From: Parvularcula sp964556115
Lineage (GTDB): Bacteria; Pseudomonadota; Alphaproteobacteria; Caulobacterales; Parvularculaceae
Direction: 5' to 3'
Length of the DNA: 64,000 bases
Assembly: GCA_964556115.1 (NCBI GenBank)
Contig: CAZKVC010000005.1
Span: forward strand, 143,889-207,888
Below, in pieces: positions 57,670 through 64,000 of this stretch. A program made the position numbers and the translations under genes. How positions within the stretch are numbered: the stretch's first letter is position 1; each line of letters begins with the position of its first letter. The notes under the pieces were generated by a model that saw only the letters and a program-made list of their open reading frames with translations, ran no database searches and was not told the origin of the DNA.

Positions 57670-58626
57670 ATGACCCTTTCCATCGTTCTGGTCCTGGCTG
57701 GACTGGTCATCCTTCTTGCAGCAGGCGAAGCATTGGTGCGCGGCGCCGCTGGCCTGGCGACTCTTGCCAAGATCCCGCCCCTGGTGATCGGCCTGACCGT
57801 CGTCGCCTTCGGAACCTCCGCGCCTGAGCTCGTGGTGACCATCCAGGCGGTCCTCGACGATGCGGCCGGCATCGCGATGGGCAACATTGTCGGCTCGAAC
57901 ATCGCCAATATTCTCCTGGTCCTCGGCCTGCCCGCCATCATTGCCCCGATCTCCATGCGTGTGCCGCGGCTGAAGAGGCACGGCATCGCCTTGATTCTCG
58001 CGACCACGCTCTTCTGCGCTCTCATCTATCGCAGCGGCGGCATCGGCAGTTTCGAGGCGACGATCTTCGGCATCGGCATGCTTGTCTATTTCGCGCTGAT
58101 GGCCTTCGAGGCGCGCACCGGCCAGGCCGAAGCGATGAGCGAGGTCGAAGACCTGGCCTCCAATCATCCAAGCGTCGGCAAGACCACCATGTTCACCCTC
58201 ATCGGCCTCGTCGGCCTGCCGATCGGCGCCACCCTTCTCGTGGAGAACGGTTCCGCTCTCGCCATGGGTCTCGGGGTCCGCGAAGAGCTCGTCGGCCTCA
58301 CCGTCGTCGCCTTCGGCACCTCCCTGCCCGAGCTGGCGACGGTCTTTGCCGCAGCTCTCAAGAAGCAGGCCGAGGTCGCAGCCGGCAGCATCATCGGGTC
58401 GAACATCTTCAACATGCTGTTCGTCGGCACGGCGGCAGGGATCGCCGGGCAGAGCCGCTTCACCGAGACCGCGCTGGCCCTCGACCTTCCGGTCATGATC
58501 GGCGCGACCGCTTTCGTCAGCATCCTGATCTTCAGCCGCATCGACTTCACCCGCCTGACCGGCATCGCCGCGACGGGTCTCTACGTTTTCTATATCGGCC
58601 TTCTCGGCGTGATGGGCCTCTCGTGA
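57670..58626 (+). CDS. Calcium/sodium antiporter (CaCA family, YrbG-like)
   Basis: A 318-residue exchanger with ten helices in two inverted alpha repeats. The repeats are plain: VVAFGTSAPELVVTIQA with GNIVGSNIANILLVLG in the first half, and VVAFGTSLPELATVFAA with GSIIGSNIFNMLFVG in the second; the Glu in each binds the cation. It exchanges Ca2+ or K+-independent Na+ across the inner membrane. The end overlaps the next gene (GTGA), linking it to the pterin genes. Confidence 0.93.
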   Translation: MTLSIVLVLAGLVILLAAGEALVRGAAGLATLAKIPPLVIGLTVVAFGTSAPELVVTIQAVLDDAAGIAMGNIVGSNIANILLVLGLPAIIAPISMRVPRLKRHGIALILATTLFCALIYRSGGIGSFEATIFGIGMLVYFALMAFEARTGQAEAMSEVEDLASNHPSVGKTTMFTLIGLVGLPIGATLLVENGSALAMGLGVREELVGLTVVAFGTSLPELATVFAAALKKQAEVAAGSIIGSNIFNMLFVGTAAGIAGQSRFTETALALDLPVMIGATAFVSILIFSRIDFTRLTGIAATGLYVFYIGLLGVMGLS

Positions 58627-59363
58627 GCCGGGCTGTCCTTGTCACCGGCGGCGCGGTGCGTCTTGGACGGATGATCGTGCTCGCTGCGAAGAAGGCGGGC
58701 TTCCGTCCGGTCATCCATTACAACACCTCCGGCGACGAGGCCGAAGAGCTTGCGAAGGAGACCGGCGGTGTCGCCGTCGGGCAGGACCTCTCCCAGCCCG
58801 GGGCGGGCAAAGCGTTGATCGAAGGCGCGCGCGAACGGGCCGGCGAGCCTCTTTACGGGCTCGTCAATTCGGCTTCGATCTTCGAACATGACGTTGCCGC
58901 CGACGTCACCGAGGCGTGCCTCGAGCATCATTTTCGCATCAATGCCCTCGCTCCCATCATGGCGGCCTCGGCGTTCCGCGAGCAGCTTGGCCAGGATGGG
59001 GGGGTCATCGTCAACGTCCTCGACCAGAAGCTCTTCAATCTGAACCCTGATCATTTCAGCTACACCGTCAGCAAACAGGCCCTGCACGGCGCGACCCTGA
59101 CCATGGCGCAGGCCTTTGCGCCTTCATGCCGGGTCGTCGGCGTGGCGCCCGGCTACAATTTGCCCGCGCCCGGGCAGAGCGACGAAGCCTTCGAGCGGCT
59201 GGCGCCGAAGGTGAATATTCTCGAACGCAGGCTCGAGCCTTCGGATGTGGCCGATACCGTCGTCTTTGTGCTGAAGAACCGGTCCATCACCGGTCAGGTC
59301 CTGATCGCGGACAATGGCGAGCATCTGAAAGCCAGTCCGCGCGACGTTCAGTTCTCGGAGTGA
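58623..59363 (+). CDS. Short-chain dehydrogenase, pteridine reductase/FolM-like
   Basis: A 246-residue SDR. The cofactor loop is TGGAVRLGRMIV, with the Arg typical of NADPH-dependent pteridine reductases (TGxxxRxG) instead of the usual TGxxxGxG. The catalytic YxxxK is in FSYTVSKQALHG and is preceded by DQKLFNLNPDH. With FolB and a PTPS-family gene downstream, reduction of dihydropterins (FolM/PTR1 function) is the likely role. Start GTG, overlapping the exchanger stop. Confidence 0.78.
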   Translation: MSRAVLVTGGAVRLGRMIVLAAKKAGFRPVIHYNTSGDEAEELAKETGGVAVGQDLSQPGAGKALIEGARERAGEPLYGLVNSASIFEHDVAADVTEACLEHHFRINALAPIMAASAFREQLGQDGGVIVNVLDQKLFNLNPDHFSYTVSKQALHGATLTMAQAFAPSCRVVGVAPGYNLPAPGQSDEAFERLAPKVNILERRLEPSDVADTVVFVLKNRSITGQVLIADNGEHLKASPRDVQFSE

Positions 59364-59367
59364 CCCG

Positions 59368-59751
59368 GTGCAGCTTCCTCGTCTCAAACGCGGCTTCTAC
59401 GCCGTCTTCCTCGAAGAGCTCACCCTGCATGTCCGCCTGGGCGTCCTGCCCCATGAGGTCAGGCCCCAGATGGTGCGCTTCGACCTGACGGCTGTCATCA
59501 GCCGCATCGGCGCGGGCGACGGCATCGAGGACGTGGTCGACTACAACCACCTTCGCGACACGGTGACGGAGCTCGTCGAAGAGCGCGCCTTCGGCCTTCA
59601 GGAGACCCTTTGCGAAGCGATCTCCGAACGGCTACTCGCCCTGCCCCATGTCCACGGCGTGGTCGTGGAAACGCGCAAGCTTTCCGTCTATGAGGACGCC
59701 GCGGCCGTGGGGTGCCGTATGGAAACCATCGCGGAGGAGGCGCTGGTCTGA
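59368..59751 (+). CDS. folB: Dihydroneopterin aldolase/epimerase (FolB/FolX family)
   Basis: A 127-residue tunnelling-fold enzyme. LTLHVRLGVLPHEVRPQMVRF, VVDYNHLRDTVTELVEERAF with the substrate-binding Tyr, ETLCEAISERLL, and near the end ETRKLSVYEDAAAVGCRM, where Lys aligns with the catalytic Lys of FolB. It cleaves or epimerises dihydroneopterin in folate or tetrahydromonapterin synthesis. An N-terminal extension of about 12 residues is present. Start GTG, 4 bases after the SDR stop; TGATG junction with the next gene. Confidence 0.88.
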   Translation: MQLPRLKRGFYAVFLEELTLHVRLGVLPHEVRPQMVRFDLTAVISRIGAGDGIEDVVDYNHLRDTVTELVEERAFGLQETLCEAISERLLALPHVHGVVVETRKLSVYEDAAAVGCRMETIAEEALV

Positions 59752-60116
59752 TGTTCGAGCAGCGCTACAAGTTCTTCTTCGAGGCGGCGCACCAGCTTGG
59801 CCGCAACGTGGCCGGCGACGACCATCCCTATGCCCATGTTCACGGCCACAGCTTCGAAGTCACCTTCGTCCTGCGCGGCCAGAGCCTTGGCGAAAAGGGC
59901 TGGCTGACCGATTTCGCAGAGCTGCGGCGCGCCGCAGAGACCCTGCGCGGGAAGCTCGACCACCGCTACCTCAACGACATCGAAGGGCTGGAGCTGCCGA
60001 CCCTCGAGAACCTCGCCCGGTTCGTCTTCGAGGAGGTCCGGCCAGGCCTTGACCAGCTCTCCTGCGTGTCCGTCGCCCGCCCCTCGCTTGGCGAAAGCGT
60101 TTCCTACCAGCCCTGA
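59751..60116 (+). CDS. 6-pyruvoyl-tetrahydropterin synthase/QueD family protein lacking the catalytic Cys
   Basis: A 121-residue tunnelling-fold protein of the PTPS/QueD family. Zinc ligands are present: His14 in FEAAHQL and His31/His33 in HVHGHSFEV; the acidic anchor Glu115 (SLGESVSYQP) and the Asp70-His71 pair (KLDHRYLND) are also kept. The catalytic Cys that precedes the HGH motif in QueD is Tyr27 here (DHPYAHVHGH, aligned by eye). It therefore may not perform the QueD reaction; the operon context suggests a role on dihydroneopterin-type substrates. Ends before the second twin-hairpin repeat. Confidence 0.82.
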   Translation: MFEQRYKFFFEAAHQLGRNVAGDDHPYAHVHGHSFEVTFVLRGQSLGEKGWLTDFAELRRAAETLRGKLDHRYLNDIEGLELPTLENLARFVFEEVRPGLDQLSCVSVARPSLGESVSYQP

Positions 60117-60127
60117 GCTGACCCTTA

Positions 60128-60230
60128 GAGCAACGGACCGCGAAGTGGGAACCGGTTCGCGGTGAAAAGTTGCTCCAAAACACAAACTTAGAACACCGGA
60201 CTGATTCAATGAAGCAGTCCGATGTTCTAG
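60128..60230. repeat. Twin-hairpin dispersed repeat, copy 2
   Basis: Hairpin A: GAGCAAC (60128-60134) pairs with GTTGCTC (60169-60175), with an inner stem ACCGCGAA/TTCGCGGT around GTGGGAACCGG. Hairpin B: AGAACACCGGACTG pairs with CAGTCCGATGTTCT (60215-60228) with one mismatch. The terminal CTAG supplies the stop codon of the thioesterase gene. The GTGGGAACCGGTT core resembles palindromic intergenic elements of other alphaproteobacteria. Confidence 0.92.
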
Positions 60231-61009
60231 TCGAAGATGACGACGGTCTGGCGTCCGGCGCAGATGGGCCGGCCATCGCTCGCCCAGACCCCCATGGTCT
60301 GGCCGGACCAGCCCGAAGCTCCTGCCTCCGCCACGGTCGAGAGGAGGTACCAGCCCTCTTCGGTCGAAAGGTCGTCCGTCAGGAAGTCGTGCTGCCAGGT
60401 CACCGAGCTGACAGGGGCCGGTCCGCTGACGAGCGGCGCGATCGCGGGCGGTGTGACATCGGAGAGGGCGAGAAGCCCCGTCTCGGTCCCCCAGGCTTCG
60501 GGGTCGCGGTGGCGCACCCACCAATCCATGCGTCCCGGCCCCTTGCCCATGAACGGCATGCCGCCCCCGCCGACCCTCACGTCGAAATTGGAGAGGAAGG
60601 CTGGGTGCATCTTCGTGAAAGTCGCAGGCTCTGCCTCGTCGAGCGGGGCGACTTCCGGGATCGGGTAGTCGGCGAAGGATAGGCCGCTCTCGCGGCTCTT
60701 GCCGTAGATGAAGCTGCCTCGCGTTGCGAGGCCCGCTTCGGCATGAAGATCGGCGCCCACGAAAGTCGTGTTCTTCCCCCGGCGCAGGATCGCAGCTTTC
60801 GTCACGCTCTCGCCCGCTGCAGGGCCTACAAAGCTGATCTGCGCCGAGCGGAGCGGCGGCAGGTTGTCCGCCGTGAGACGGCAGGCCTCCGCGCAGATCG
60901 CGGCGGTCAGCCCACCGTAGGCCGTCCGCCCCTGCGCCCAGCTTTCGGGGATGGTGACGCAGAGCGCCTCATGGTCCCAGTGGCCGGAAAGAAGATCGAG
61001 GAAGTTCAT
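60227..61009 (-). CDS. Acyl-CoA thioesterase (TesB-like double hotdog)
   Basis: A 260-residue double-hotdog protein. The first half has RTAYGGLTAAICAEACRL and RSAQISFVGPA, the second SSVTWQHDFLTDD and GWSGQTMGVWASDGRPICAGRQ, as in TesB/Acot8-like thioesterases that release free fatty acids from acyl-CoA. AAAGGGTGA lies just before the ATG at 61009; the frame stays open upstream to 61240 but overlaps engB and is not used. Its stop lies in the second twin-hairpin repeat. Confidence 0.88.
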   Translation of the reverse strand: MNFLDLLSGHWDHEALCVTIPESWAQGRTAYGGLTAAICAEACRLTADNLPPLRSAQISFVGPAAGESVTKAAILRRGKNTTFVGADLHAEAGLATRGSFIYGKSRESGLSFADYPIPEVAPLDEAEPATFTKMHPAFLSNFDVRVGGGGMPFMGKGPGRMDWWVRHRDPEAWGTETGLLALSDVTPPAIAPLVSGPAPVSSVTWQHDFLTDDLSTEEGWYLLSTVAEAGASGWSGQTMGVWASDGRPICAGRQTVVIFD

Positions 61010-61055
61010 GAAGTCACCCTTTCCCGGACGCGTCGTCGGTGCCAAAGCTGAGGCC

Positions 61056-61685
61056 ATGAGCGAACCTAGCGTCAAACTCTTTTCAGGCGAAGCGACCTTC
61101 ATGAAGGGGGTCGTCGACATGGCGGGCCTGCCGCCGGGCGACCTCGGAGAGTTCGCCTTCGCCGGCCGCTCAAATGTTGGAAAGTCGTCGCTTCTCAATG
61201 CGCTGATGAACCGGAAAGGCCTAGCCCGGACGTCGAACACGCCCGGCCGGACGCAGGAAGTGAACTTCTTCGATATCGGCGGCGCCTTCCGCCTCGTCGA
61301 CCTGCCGGGCTATGGCTACGCCCGCGCCTCGCGCAGCAAGGTCGATACCTGGACGCAGCTCATTTTCGACTATCTGCGCGGAAGACCGAACCTCTTGCGG
61401 GTCTTCGTCCTGATCGACAGCCGACACGGCATCAAGCCCGTCGACTTCGAAGCGCTCGAAGCGCTCGACGAGGCGGCGGTCAGCTACCAGATCGTTCTGA
61501 CCAAGACGGACAAGATCAAGCCTACCGAGCTTGAATGGCGGATGGGCGAGGTATCCGAAGCTCTCGCCAAGCATCCCGCGGCCCACCCTGTGCTGCTGCC
61601 GACATCGGCAGACAAGAAAGAGGGCCTCGAGGCGGTCCGTGACCAGCTTCTCGAAGCCCTCAGAGGTTGGCGCGGCGACGTTTAG
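61056..61685 (+). CDS. engB: Ribosome biogenesis GTPase EngB (YsxC/YihA)
   Basis: A 209-residue essential GTPase of 50S ribosome assembly. G1 GRSNVGKSSLLNAL, G2/G3 region SNTPGRTQEVNFF and VDLPGYGYA, G4 TKTDKIK and G5 TSADKKEG are all in order. Length normal. The ATG at 61056 has GAGG 3 bases upstream. Its TAG overlaps the stop codon of the convergent FMN-binding protein by 3 bases. In many alphaproteobacteria engB follows yidC; here it does not. Confidence 0.96.
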   Translation: MSEPSVKLFSGEATFMKGVVDMAGLPPGDLGEFAFAGRSNVGKSSLLNALMNRKGLARTSNTPGRTQEVNFFDIGGAFRLVDLPGYGYARASRSKVDTWTQLIFDYLRGRPNLLRVFVLIDSRHGIKPVDFEALEALDEAAVSYQIVLTKTDKIKPTELEWRMGEVSEALAKHPAAHPVLLPTSADKKEGLEAVRDQLLEALRGWRGDV

Positions 61686-62188
61686 CTGAAGCGCACGTCC
61701 TTGCGCACGCCGACATCCGGCGTCTCATCGTCCACAAGATTGGCCTTGGCGATCTCCCAACCGAACTTCACCGAATTGTCGGTGGAGCCCCAGACCTCGC
61801 CGTCCTTGAGCTTCATCTCGAGAAGGCAGAGATGCGGATCGTCACGGCCGTCCTTGTACCAGGCGGCGACCATCGGGTTCCAGAACTTGTCGATCTTACC
61901 CTTGTCGTTGTTCTCGCTGAGGCTGCCTTCGACGCAGGCGTGGTAGTCGTGGTTCTTGCCGACCAGCACGAAGTGGGCGTTGTGATGGCCTTCGCGCATC
62001 CGCTCGACCAGCTCGCTGTCGGTCTTGGCGAAGAAATAGATGCTCGACGAGCCCTCTTCATGGCTCGCGCTCATGGGCTGTGAATGAAGTCCGGCGTGTT
62101 CGAGATGCAGCATCCCGGCGCGCACCTCGTTCAGTTGCTCAAAGAACTGCTTGTCCGGCTGGTTTCGCGTCTCGTTCAGATCGACCAT
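61682..62188 (-). CDS. Pyridoxamine 5-phosphate oxidase-like FMN-binding stress protein
   Basis: A 168-residue split-barrel flavin-binding protein of the general-stress-protein-26 group (Pyrid_ox_like). LNEVRAGMLHL, PMSASHEEGSSSIYFFAKTDSELV, NAHFVLVGKNHDYHACVEG and KIDKFWNPMVAAWYKDGRDDP are typical. It likely binds FMN or a related flavin; the substrate is unknown. The start at 62188 is supported by GGAGG 5 bases upstream. It diverges from the sigma-factor operon, suggesting shared stress control. Confidence 0.88.
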   Translation of the reverse strand: MVDLNETRNQPDKQFFEQLNEVRAGMLHLEHAGLHSQPMSASHEEGSSSIYFFAKTDSELVERMREGHHNAHFVLVGKNHDYHACVEGSLSENNDKGKIDKFWNPMVAAWYKDGRDDPHLCLLEMKLKDGEVWGSTDNSVKFGWEIAKANLVDDETPDVGVRKDVRFS

Positions 62189-62255
62189 GGGGTCCTCCAT
62201 TTGTCCTTGGCTAGGTGGACAGATGAAGAGCCCAAGCGGTTCCTGATCGGCGGGT

Positions 62256-62281
62256 GTAACCTTTGGCGCACCCCCGCTGAA
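62256..62281 (+). promoter_or_regulatory. SigF-type ECF promoter
   Basis: GTAACC (62256-62261), 16 bases, TGAA (62278-62281). As I recall, Caulobacter SigF promoters read GTAACC-N16-CGAA, so this has one mismatch with exact spacing. It lies 30 bases before the sigma-factor start and would give autoregulation. Confidence 0.6.
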
Positions 62282-62310
62282 CATGCAGCCAGAAAGCCAG
62301 GACGGGAATT

Positions 62311-62898
62311 ATGCCAGCGCCATCGCATCTGCGCGTGATCCAGGGAGGACCGGCACCGAAAAGCCGGCCGGCCACCGATCTGTCCCATCTTGGCCCGTTG
62401 ATGGCCAAGGCCCAGAACGGCGACAAGGGCGCTTATCACCAGGTTCTCGTCGCCTGCGAAGCATGGCTGAAGATCTTCCTTGCGCGCCGGGTCGCCCCCG
62501 AAGCGGTGGACGATATCGCTCAGGAAGCGCTGATGGCGCTGCACCGCAAGCGGCACACCTACGATCCGAACAAGCCCTTCGCACCGTGGTTCGTGGCGAT
62601 TGCCCGTTACAAATGGCTCGATCGGCTGCGTCGCCACTACCGGGCCGAAGAGGTCGAACTGGAAGATCACGGGGCGGTCGGCGGCCATGAGAGTTCGGTG
62701 ATCTCGAGATTGGTTCTCGAACGGCTCTTGAGCCAGATCCCTGACACCCAGGCCGAAGCGATCCGCCTCTCCAAGATCGACGGCTATGCCCTCGACGAGA
62801 TCGCCCAGATGACGGGTCAGAGCCTTTCTTCGGTCAAGGTCCGCATCCACCGCGGCATGAAACGCATGATGAAGAAACTGGAGGAAGCCAATGTCTGA
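62311..62898 (+). CDS. sigF: ECF sigma factor, SigF (NrsF-controlled) type
   Basis: A 195-residue extracytoplasmic-function sigma factor. Region 2 (about 28-105) shows AVDDIAQEALMALHRKRHTYDPNKPFAPWFVAIARYKWLD-type motifs (key DDIAQEAL and FAPWFVAIARYKWLDRLRR). Region 4 (about 130-190) shows DTQAEAIRLSKIDGYALDEIA and SSVKVRIHRGMKRM. The next gene overlaps it by 8 bases and encodes a DUF1109/NrsF-type anti-sigma factor, the genetic mark of SigF-type factors that respond to metal or oxidative stress in Caulobacter. A matching promoter lies upstream. Confidence 0.9.
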   Translation: MPAPSHLRVIQGGPAPKSRPATDLSHLGPLMAKAQNGDKGAYHQVLVACEAWLKIFLARRVAPEAVDDIAQEALMALHRKRHTYDPNKPFAPWFVAIARYKWLDRLRRHYRAEEVELEDHGAVGGHESSVISRLVLERLLSQIPDTQAEAIRLSKIDGYALDEIAQMTGQSLSSVKVRIHRGMKRMMKKLEEANV

Positions 62899-63544
62899 GC
62901 ATGGTTCCGCTTCCCGCAACGCATCGCTGATCGGCGGGCTGACCGAAAGCCTGGAGCCGGTCAGGCGGCGGCGGCCCGGACGTGAGGCCGGTATCCTCTT
63001 CGGTATCGCGCTCCTTCAGCTGATCGGCACGATGGCTCTTTTCGGCAGCAAGGCCGCGATGGTGTTCGAGGCGAACATGACGGTGTCCGTGGCCAAGGCG
63101 ATCCTTCTGGCGGGCTTCACTCTTGGGTTCGCTGCCCTCGCCTTTCGCAGCCTCGAGCCGACCGCTCCCCGCTCCCGCAAGCTCGCCCTCGGGCTGACGG
63201 CGTTCCTCGCCGCTTTCGCCGTGCTGATCTTCGATTGGAATTTCAGCGGCGGGGCCGCCCGGGTGCTCAGCCCGCCCAACGGGGTCGTGTGCCTCGTCAG
63301 CTCGGTCAGTTTCGCGATGCCGATGTTCATTATTCTGACGATGTTCTTGCGGGGCGCGGCTCCCATCCGGCCGAGGATGAGCGCCCTTTTCATCGGACTC
63401 GCTTCGGGAAGCTGGGGCGTCTTCGTCTACAGCCTGCAATGTCCGTTCACGAACATTGCCTATATGGCCCTCTGGTATGGCGGCGCCGTGGCGATTGTCA
63501 CCCTCGCCGCGGCAGCGATCCTGCCGCGGCTTGCACGCTGGTAG
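62891..63544 (+). CDS. nrsF: DUF1109/NrsF-type membrane anti-sigma factor
   Basis: A 217-residue membrane protein with six predicted helices, as in DUF1109/NrsF anti-sigma factors. A short cytoplasmic N-terminus (residues 1-32, LTESLEPVRRRRPGREAG) would hold the sigma factor. SGSWGVFVYSLQCPFTNIAY contains the conserved Cys in a helix-loop context thought to sense redox or metal stress; another Cys is in NGVVCLVSSVSFA. The gene overlaps sigF by 8 bases, so the two are made together. Confidence 0.9.
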   Translation: MSEHGSASRNASLIGGLTESLEPVRRRRPGREAGILFGIALLQLIGTMALFGSKAAMVFEANMTVSVAKAILLAGFTLGFAALAFRSLEPTAPRSRKLALGLTAFLAAFAVLIFDWNFSGGAARVLSPPNGVVCLVSSVSFAMPMFIILTMFLRGAAPIRPRMSALFIGLASGSWGVFVYSLQCPFTNIAYMALWYGGAVAIVTLAAAAILPRLARW

Positions 63545-63553
63545 GCGCGCTCC

Positions 63554-64000
63554 TCAGGCGTCGAACGCCGCTTCCGTCACCTCGCGGAGCTCGTCGAGGC
63601 TGACTTCCGGCGCCAGCTCGATCAGCTTCAGGCGCTTGGCGTCCTTGTCCACGTCGAAGACCGCGTGGCTCGAGACGATGCGATCGACGCACGCCACGCC
63701 GGTCAGGGGCAACGAGCATTCCTTGAGAAGCTTGGGCGCCCCCGATTTCGAAACGTGGTCCATCAGGACGACGACGCGCTTGACGCCGGCGACGAGGTCC
63801 ATGGCGCCGCCCATGCCCTTCACCATCTTGCCCGGGATCATCCAGTTGGCGAGGTCGCCGCCCTGGCTGACCTCCATCGCACCGAGGATCGACAGGTCGA
63901 TATGGCCCCCGCGGATCATTGCGAAACTGTCGGCCGAGCTGAAGAAGCTCGTCTTCTCGAGCTCGGTGATGGTCTGCTTGCCGGCATTGATGAGGTCGGC
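63554..64000 (-). CDS. 3-oxoacid CoA-transferase subunit B (partial)
   Basis: The C-terminal 148 residues of a family I CoA-transferase beta subunit; the frame is open to the window end, so the start and the catalytic Glu segment lie outside. SSADSFAMIRGGHIDLSILGAMEVS, NWMIPGKMVKGMGGAMDLV, RVVVLMDHVSKSGAPKLL and CSLPLTGVACVDRIVS match ScoB/PcaJ-type subunits. It moves CoA from succinyl-CoA to acetoacetate (ketone-body use) or 3-oxoadipate; the former is the more common match. It is convergent with the nrsF gene after 9 bases. Confidence 0.92.
   Translation of the reverse strand, partial: ADLINAGKQTITELEKTSFFSSADSFAMIRGGHIDLSILGAMEVSQGGDLANWMIPGKMVKGMGGAMDLVAGVKRVVVLMDHVSKSGAPKLLKECSLPLTGVACVDRIVSSHAVFDVDKDAKRLKLIELAPEVSLDELREVTEAAFDA

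Noticed and set aside
60127..60176. Hairpin A of the repeat as a riboswitch or small RNA
   Set aside because: The same sequence occurs between unrelated convergent genes, not in leaders, and fits a palindromic intergenic repeat better.
60951..61055. Upstream extension of engB
   Set aside because: It overlaps the divergent thioesterase gene; EngB proteins start shortly before the LFSGEATF region.
62189..62255. EcfG-type promoter for the FMN-binding protein (GGAAC present on the minus strand)
   Set aside because: The sequence at the expected -10 distance is CTGT/TGTC, not CGTT.
1..64000. CRISPR arrays, prophage, transposases, integrases, rRNA and tRNA genes
   Set aside because: Looked for regular spaced repeats, recombinase/transposase-like proteins and tRNA signatures; none seen.

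Overview
This window reads as a piece of chromosome from a high-G+C alphaproteobacterium. The evidence is the block nuoJ-N, birA, coaX, RNase J, DUF1467, the J-domain/BolA pair, a HisKA_2-type kinase, a SigF/NrsF-type sigma/anti-sigma pair, a perfect CtrA-type box (TTAA-N7-TTAA) and an alphaproteobacterial SOS-type box (GTnC-N7-GTTC) before recA. The lineage may be one of the dimorphic groups (Caulobacterales, Parvularculales or relatives), but that is inference. I see no rRNA, tRNA, CRISPR array, phage or insertion sequence. Coding density is very high and no gene-free stretch exceeds 300 bases.

Layout. 1-2.2 kb: end of an MFS efflux pump, BolA, a J-domain protein, a small membrane protein and a glycine-zipper lipoprotein. 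2.2-14.6 kb, minus strand: mgtE, DUF1467, RNase J, coaX, birA, nuoN-M-L-K-J and recA. The five membrane subunits of respiratory complex I sit directly behind recA, without nuoA-I. 14.7-17 kb: a small conserved protein and an AsmA-like envelope protein. 17-21.5 kb: acyl-CoA synthetase, then an M56 (BlaR1-like) membrane peptidase with its BlaI-like repressor and two operator-like palindromes. 21.6-27 kb: ABC-F ATPase, small envelope proteins and a LolD/LolC-type lipoprotein-release transporter. 27-30.5 kb: acetyltransferase, acyl-CoA dehydrogenase and Sua5/TsaC. 30.6-35.2 kb: an ABC ATPase with a very large ABC permease/M1-aminopeptidase fusion. 35-45 kb: DUF4197 protein, FAD-linked dehydrogenase, PAS/HisKA_2 kinase, thioesterase, YaaA, YbjN-like and AIM24-like proteins, Pth, YchF and an unusual glycosyltransferase-like protein. 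45-49 kb: a TRAP transporter operon with an inserted CPBP-type membrane protein. 49-54.6 kb: aminopeptidase P, glutaminyl cyclase, MaoC hydratase, then a coupled pair made of a degenerate histidine kinase and a HerA-like ATPase with altered Walker motifs. 54.6-60.1 kb: cation/proton antiporter, enoyl-CoA hydratase, a 38-residue membrane protein, a CaCA exchanger and a three-gene pterin operon. 60-64 kb: thioesterase, EngB, FMN-binding stress protein, ECF sigma factor/NrsF anti-sigma pair and a CoA-transferase beta subunit cut by the window end.

Most of the content is housekeeping. The points most worth a second look are the pseudokinase/pseudo-ATPase pair at 52.4-54.6 kb with a CtrA-type box in front, a twin-hairpin dispersed repeat present twice and each time overlapping a stop codon (52336-52438 and 60128-60230), the pterin operon whose PTPS-family member lacks the catalytic cysteine, the ABC-permease/M1-peptidase fusion, and the M56/BlaI pair with paired operators. 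Functions are assigned from motifs read by eye; no database search was possible.
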